The notes under the pieces are model-generated. The model was not told where the DNA came from, ran no database searches, and worked only from the letters and a program-made list of their open reading frames with translations. Made by a program: the position numbers and the translations under genes. Of a DNA stretch of 15,355 bases, positions 12,925 through 15,355 are shown piece by piece; positions within the stretch are counted from its first letter, which is position 1; each line of letters begins with the position of its first letter. The stretch comes from an uncultured Candidatus Saccharibacteria bacterium (lineage in GTDB: Bacteria; Patescibacteriota; Saccharimonadia; Saccharimonadales; Saccharimonadaceae), in contig CARSRA010000017.1 in the NCBI GenBank assembly GCA_949063825.1, positions 1 through 15,355 of the forward strand, in the 5' to 3' direction.

Positions 12925-15342
12925 ATGAGAATCAAAGCAAGAGATTACCAAAAGGAATGTTTGGCTGAGATTGCGAAGGCGGTCGAATCCGACAAGCGAC
13001 GTGCGCTGGTCGTAATGGCTCCAGCTCTCGGTAAAACTATTACTTCGGCATTTGCTATCAAAGAATTTTTTATGGGGCGGACATTTAGTCGCGTATTGAT
13101 TCTTTGTCATTCCGAAGAAATTTTACGCCAAACGAAGAAGGTTTATCAAAAATTCTTTGGCGAAGAGTTTAGTTATGGTATGTATGTAAGCAACGAAAAA
13201 ACAGCCCGTCAGACGGATTTTTTATTCGCGACTTTCCAGACAATGAAAGAAAATCGCAAAGATTTCTCGAAAGACGAGTTTGCTTTTATCGTGGTAGACG
13301 AGGCACATCATAGCAAAGCTCGAACTTATTTCCCGACGATTCGCTATTTTGAGCCAGAGTTTTTGCTCGGTTTGACGGCGACGCCGGACCGTCTTGACGG
13401 TCAGAAAATCGAGGAAATTTATGGCGATCCGGTTTATGAACTCGGTTTTGTCGAGGCTACATATCGGGGTTTGGTCGCGGAGTGTGACTATGAGCTGGTA
13501 CTAGATGACTTATCACAAGAAGATGTTGATCAATATCTTCAGAGCGATGAGAAATTATCAATTACGCAGCTCAATAAGACTATCTTTGCGCCCAAACGTG
13601 ACGAAGAAATTGTGCGGTTAATTAAGCAGTATTCTAGTGAGCAGGACGATCCGAAAACGATGATTTTTTGTAAGGGGATCGAACATGCTCGCAAGATTGC
13701 TAAACTGATGGGGGACGGTGCGGCCATAGTCCACAACGGTCAAAGTGCTTCGAACAACAAGAAAGCCTTGAATGCGTTTCGTGATGGCAAGATTCGGACG
13801 ATTATTTCAGTACAAATGCTGAATGAAGGTGTTGACGTGCCGGATGCAAACGTGATTGTGTTTTTGCGTAATACGGTTTCACCGACTGTGTTTTATCAAC
13901 AACTGGGACGCGGAATTCGGCTTTCGTCAGGCAAGAAGAAAGTGAAAGTCTTGGATTTCGTGAATAATTGCGAACGAATCCAGACTATTTTAAAGTTGAA
14001 GCGGGAAATCGATGATTTTCGCATTCAGACCCCAGTGGAGAAGCCTTATATACATGGTGCTGGCGAAGCTGATTCGCGTGAGAAATTTACACTGAATATT
14101 GCTACGCCGGAATTCAAGGCGCGAGAAGTAGACATTATTGATTTACTTGAACGGGCTGCTACTGACAAAAGATGGACGAAAGAGGAGGTTATCGCCGGCT
14201 TGCAAAAAATGTATGCTGAGGGCAAAAAAGTAACTTGCGAGACGGTCAATGCGGAACCGAACCTACCTTCCACAAAAGCTATTCTTAGATTATTTGATGG
14301 ACAATTCAATAATGCGCTTAAAGCCGCTGGTATCCCATTAAATATCGAACGTAATAGCATGAGTCGAGAAGGAATGCTGAACGAAGGCAAAGCGATGCTT
14401 GAACGTGGCGAAAAAATCACATGTTCGACAATCAAGGCAAACCCAAACCTAGCAAGTCCTGCTACTATTTGTAAAGAATTTGGCACGATTAATAATTTTA
14501 AACGTGCCTGTGGGGTCAAAACTTTGCGAGAGATAATGATAGATGCTGGCCAAGAGATAATTGCGAATGGCAAGAACATCTCAAAAAAGACGATTAGAGA
14601 AAGTCCGAAATCGTTATGTTACGAAAGCATTATTACGGAATTTGGTTCAATTTCGAAATTTATAGCCGCGTGCGGAGGTGAGCCTCGCAAGGAGTGCTCT
14701 AGAGAATCTTTGATCAAAGATTATTGGGTTGAGAGCAAAAAGCGTAAGCATTGGCTGAACGGTCATGAAATCGATCGCAATGAGAATTTGACGAGCAGGC
14801 ACATTTATCGAAAAATCTTCGGAAACCAGGGCTCGATCCCTAAGCTTATCTCAGAGGCGCAGGCTTTATATGGTCCAATTCTCAGTGACGAGGAGCAGGC
14901 AGAACAAGAAAAAGAGGAACTTCGTAAGAAGCAAGAAGATCTTGCAAAACGATATTTTGAGGTTTGCATCGAGAAAGGCAGATGGCTGAACTTTGAAGAA
15001 ATCGACGCTTGTCGGCAGCTAAATCGTCGTTTATGCCTCCAGGCATTTAAAGGGGGACTTTTGGAGATGAGGGCTTTGGCACATGGGCTTTTTGGCGATT
15101 TGCCTAATGGTGTGCTGTTTTGGGAGAGTACGCGTTCGCAAGTCACTGATGACGAAATGCTGCTGATTTACTGGGAGGAAAGTAAAAAAGCTGGACATTG
15201 GCTTACCGCCAAAGAAATAGACGAATGCACTCGGTCGTATGGTCACAAGGCATACTATAAACGCTTTGGCGGTATTGGGGAACTTCGTCAACTTGCCATC
15301 GAGAAATACGGTGACTTCACCAAAGAAACTGCAACTAACTGA
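12925..15342 (+). CDS. SF2 DEAH helicase with C-terminal DNA-binding-like repeat array
   Basis: An 805-residue superfamily 2 helicase/translocase. The first domain shows RDYQ (6-9), Walker A MAPALGKT (31-38, K37; PALGKT replaces the usual TGxGKT), motif II VVDEAHHSK (123-131) and motif III LTATPDR (150-156). The second shows motif IV IFCKGIEHA, motif V QMLNEGVDVPDA and motif VI QQLGRGIR (325-332). This core resembles the ResIII/RadD-type group. From about 413 to 797 follow six modules of about 50-60 residues (roughly 417, 479, 532, 591, 672 and 741 onward), most ending in an FGxxxxxxxAxG-like pattern, reminiscent of homing-endonuclease-associated repeats. No nuclease domain is visible. Strong Shine-Dalgarno 7 nt before the ATG. 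The role may be repair or defence; that is inference. Confidence 0.85.
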   Translation: MRIKARDYQKECLAEIAKAVESDKRRALVVMAPALGKTITSAFAIKEFFMGRTFSRVLILCHSEEILRQTKKVYQKFFGEEFSYGMYVSNEKTARQTDFLFATFQTMKENRKDFSKDEFAFIVVDEAHHSKARTYFPTIRYFEPEFLLGLTATPDRLDGQKIEEIYGDPVYELGFVEATYRGLVAECDYELVLDDLSQEDVDQYLQSDEKLSITQLNKTIFAPKRDEEIVRLIKQYSSEQDDPKTMIFCKGIEHARKIAKLMGDGAAIVHNGQSASNNKKALNAFRDGKIRTIISVQMLNEGVDVPDANVIVFLRNTVSPTVFYQQLGRGIRLSSGKKKVKVLDFVNNCERIQTILKLKREIDDFRIQTPVEKPYIHGAGEADSREKFTLNIATPEFKAREVDIIDLLERAATDKRWTKEEVIAGLQKMYAEGKKVTCETVNAEPNLPSTKAILRLFDGQFNNALKAAGIPLNIERNSMSREGMLNEGKAMLERGEKITCSTIKANPNLASPATICKEFGTINNFKRACGVKTLREIMIDAGQEIIANGKNISKKTIRESPKSLCYESIITEFGSISKFIAACGGEPRKECSRESLIKDYWVESKKRKHWLNGHEIDRNENLTSRHIYRKIFGNQGSIPKLISEAQALYGPILSDEEQAEQEKEELRKKQEDLAKRYFEVCIEKGRWLNFEEIDACRQLNRRLCLQAFKGGLLEMRALAHGLFGDLPNGVLFWESTRSQVTDDEMLLIYWEESKKAGHWLTAKEIDECTRSYGHKAYYKRFGGIGELRQLAIEKYGDFTKETATN
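14161..15315 (+). repeat. Protein-level repeat array in the helicase C terminus
   Basis: Six divergent modules can be aligned by eye. Modules 1-3 share a G-K/E-x-(V/I) turn and an ending such as EFGTINNFKRACGV or EFGSISKFIAACGG. Modules 4-6 share HWLNGHEID, RWLNFEEID or HWLTAKEID and a YG/FG ending. An acidic-basic linker (SDEEQAEQEKEELRKKQED) separates modules 4 and 5. The DNA itself is not visibly repeated, so the duplications are old. Confidence 0.65.
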
Positions 15343-15355
15343 CTAACCCGCACCA

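Noticed and set aside
1..15355. CRISPR array, tRNA, rRNA, insertion sequence or transposase
   Set aside because: I saw no regularly spaced direct repeats, no tRNA cloverleaf, no rRNA-like sequence and no transposase motifs. The final GCACCA at the window edge is too short to call a tRNA end.

Overview
The window looks like a chromosomal segment of a Patescibacteria/CPR bacterium, most likely a Candidatus Saccharibacteria (TM7) relative. That is an inference from protein style: a short RecO without zinc cysteines, a compact PilB/GspE ATPase without the tetracysteine motif, single-pass proteins with an FKYPxxW-type domain, and tight gene packing. None of the recognisable genes contains an in-frame TGA and several end in TGA, so the standard bacterial code fits and the UGA=Gly code of Absconditabacteria/Gracilibacteria does not.

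Layout. 1-4904 (+) holds the 3' end of xseA, xseB, an anchored extracytoplasmic protein, a PilB/GspE-type ATPase, a soluble histidine kinase, a lone receiver protein and recO. 5142-6425 (+) holds two unrecognised proteins, each with its own strong promoter, leader and G-rich Shine-Dalgarno. 6552-9086 (+) holds rarA, tatD, a 46-codon overlapping small ORF and a conserved-looking hypothetical. 9158-11563 (+) is an M1 zinc aminopeptidase. 11678-12403 (-) is an unrecognised protein with a C9 tract. 12404-12924 is a regulatory region with divergent promoters. 12925-15342 (+) is an SF2 helicase with a C-terminal array of about six repeats that resemble homing-endonuclease-associated modules.

The window shows two expression styles. 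Four genes (712, 3146, 6552, 9158) have a TATAAT box ending exactly 6 nt before the ATG, so transcription should start at the start codon (leaderless mRNA). Four others (5142, 5922, 12403 on the minus strand, 12925) have TTGAC(A/T), a 17-bp spacer and an extended -10, then leaders of about 80-190 nt with hairpins and a strong Shine-Dalgarno. Three of these share an ATCTGTG(C/A)TAA core, and three share a TAGGG(G/A) motif at the predicted 5' end. These four genes are the most likely place for an undescribed co-regulated system: three unknown proteins and one repeat-bearing helicase.

The housekeeping genes are mainly DNA repair and maintenance (exonuclease VII, RecO, RarA, TatD). The ATPase and two-component pair suggest type IV pilus function and its possible control.
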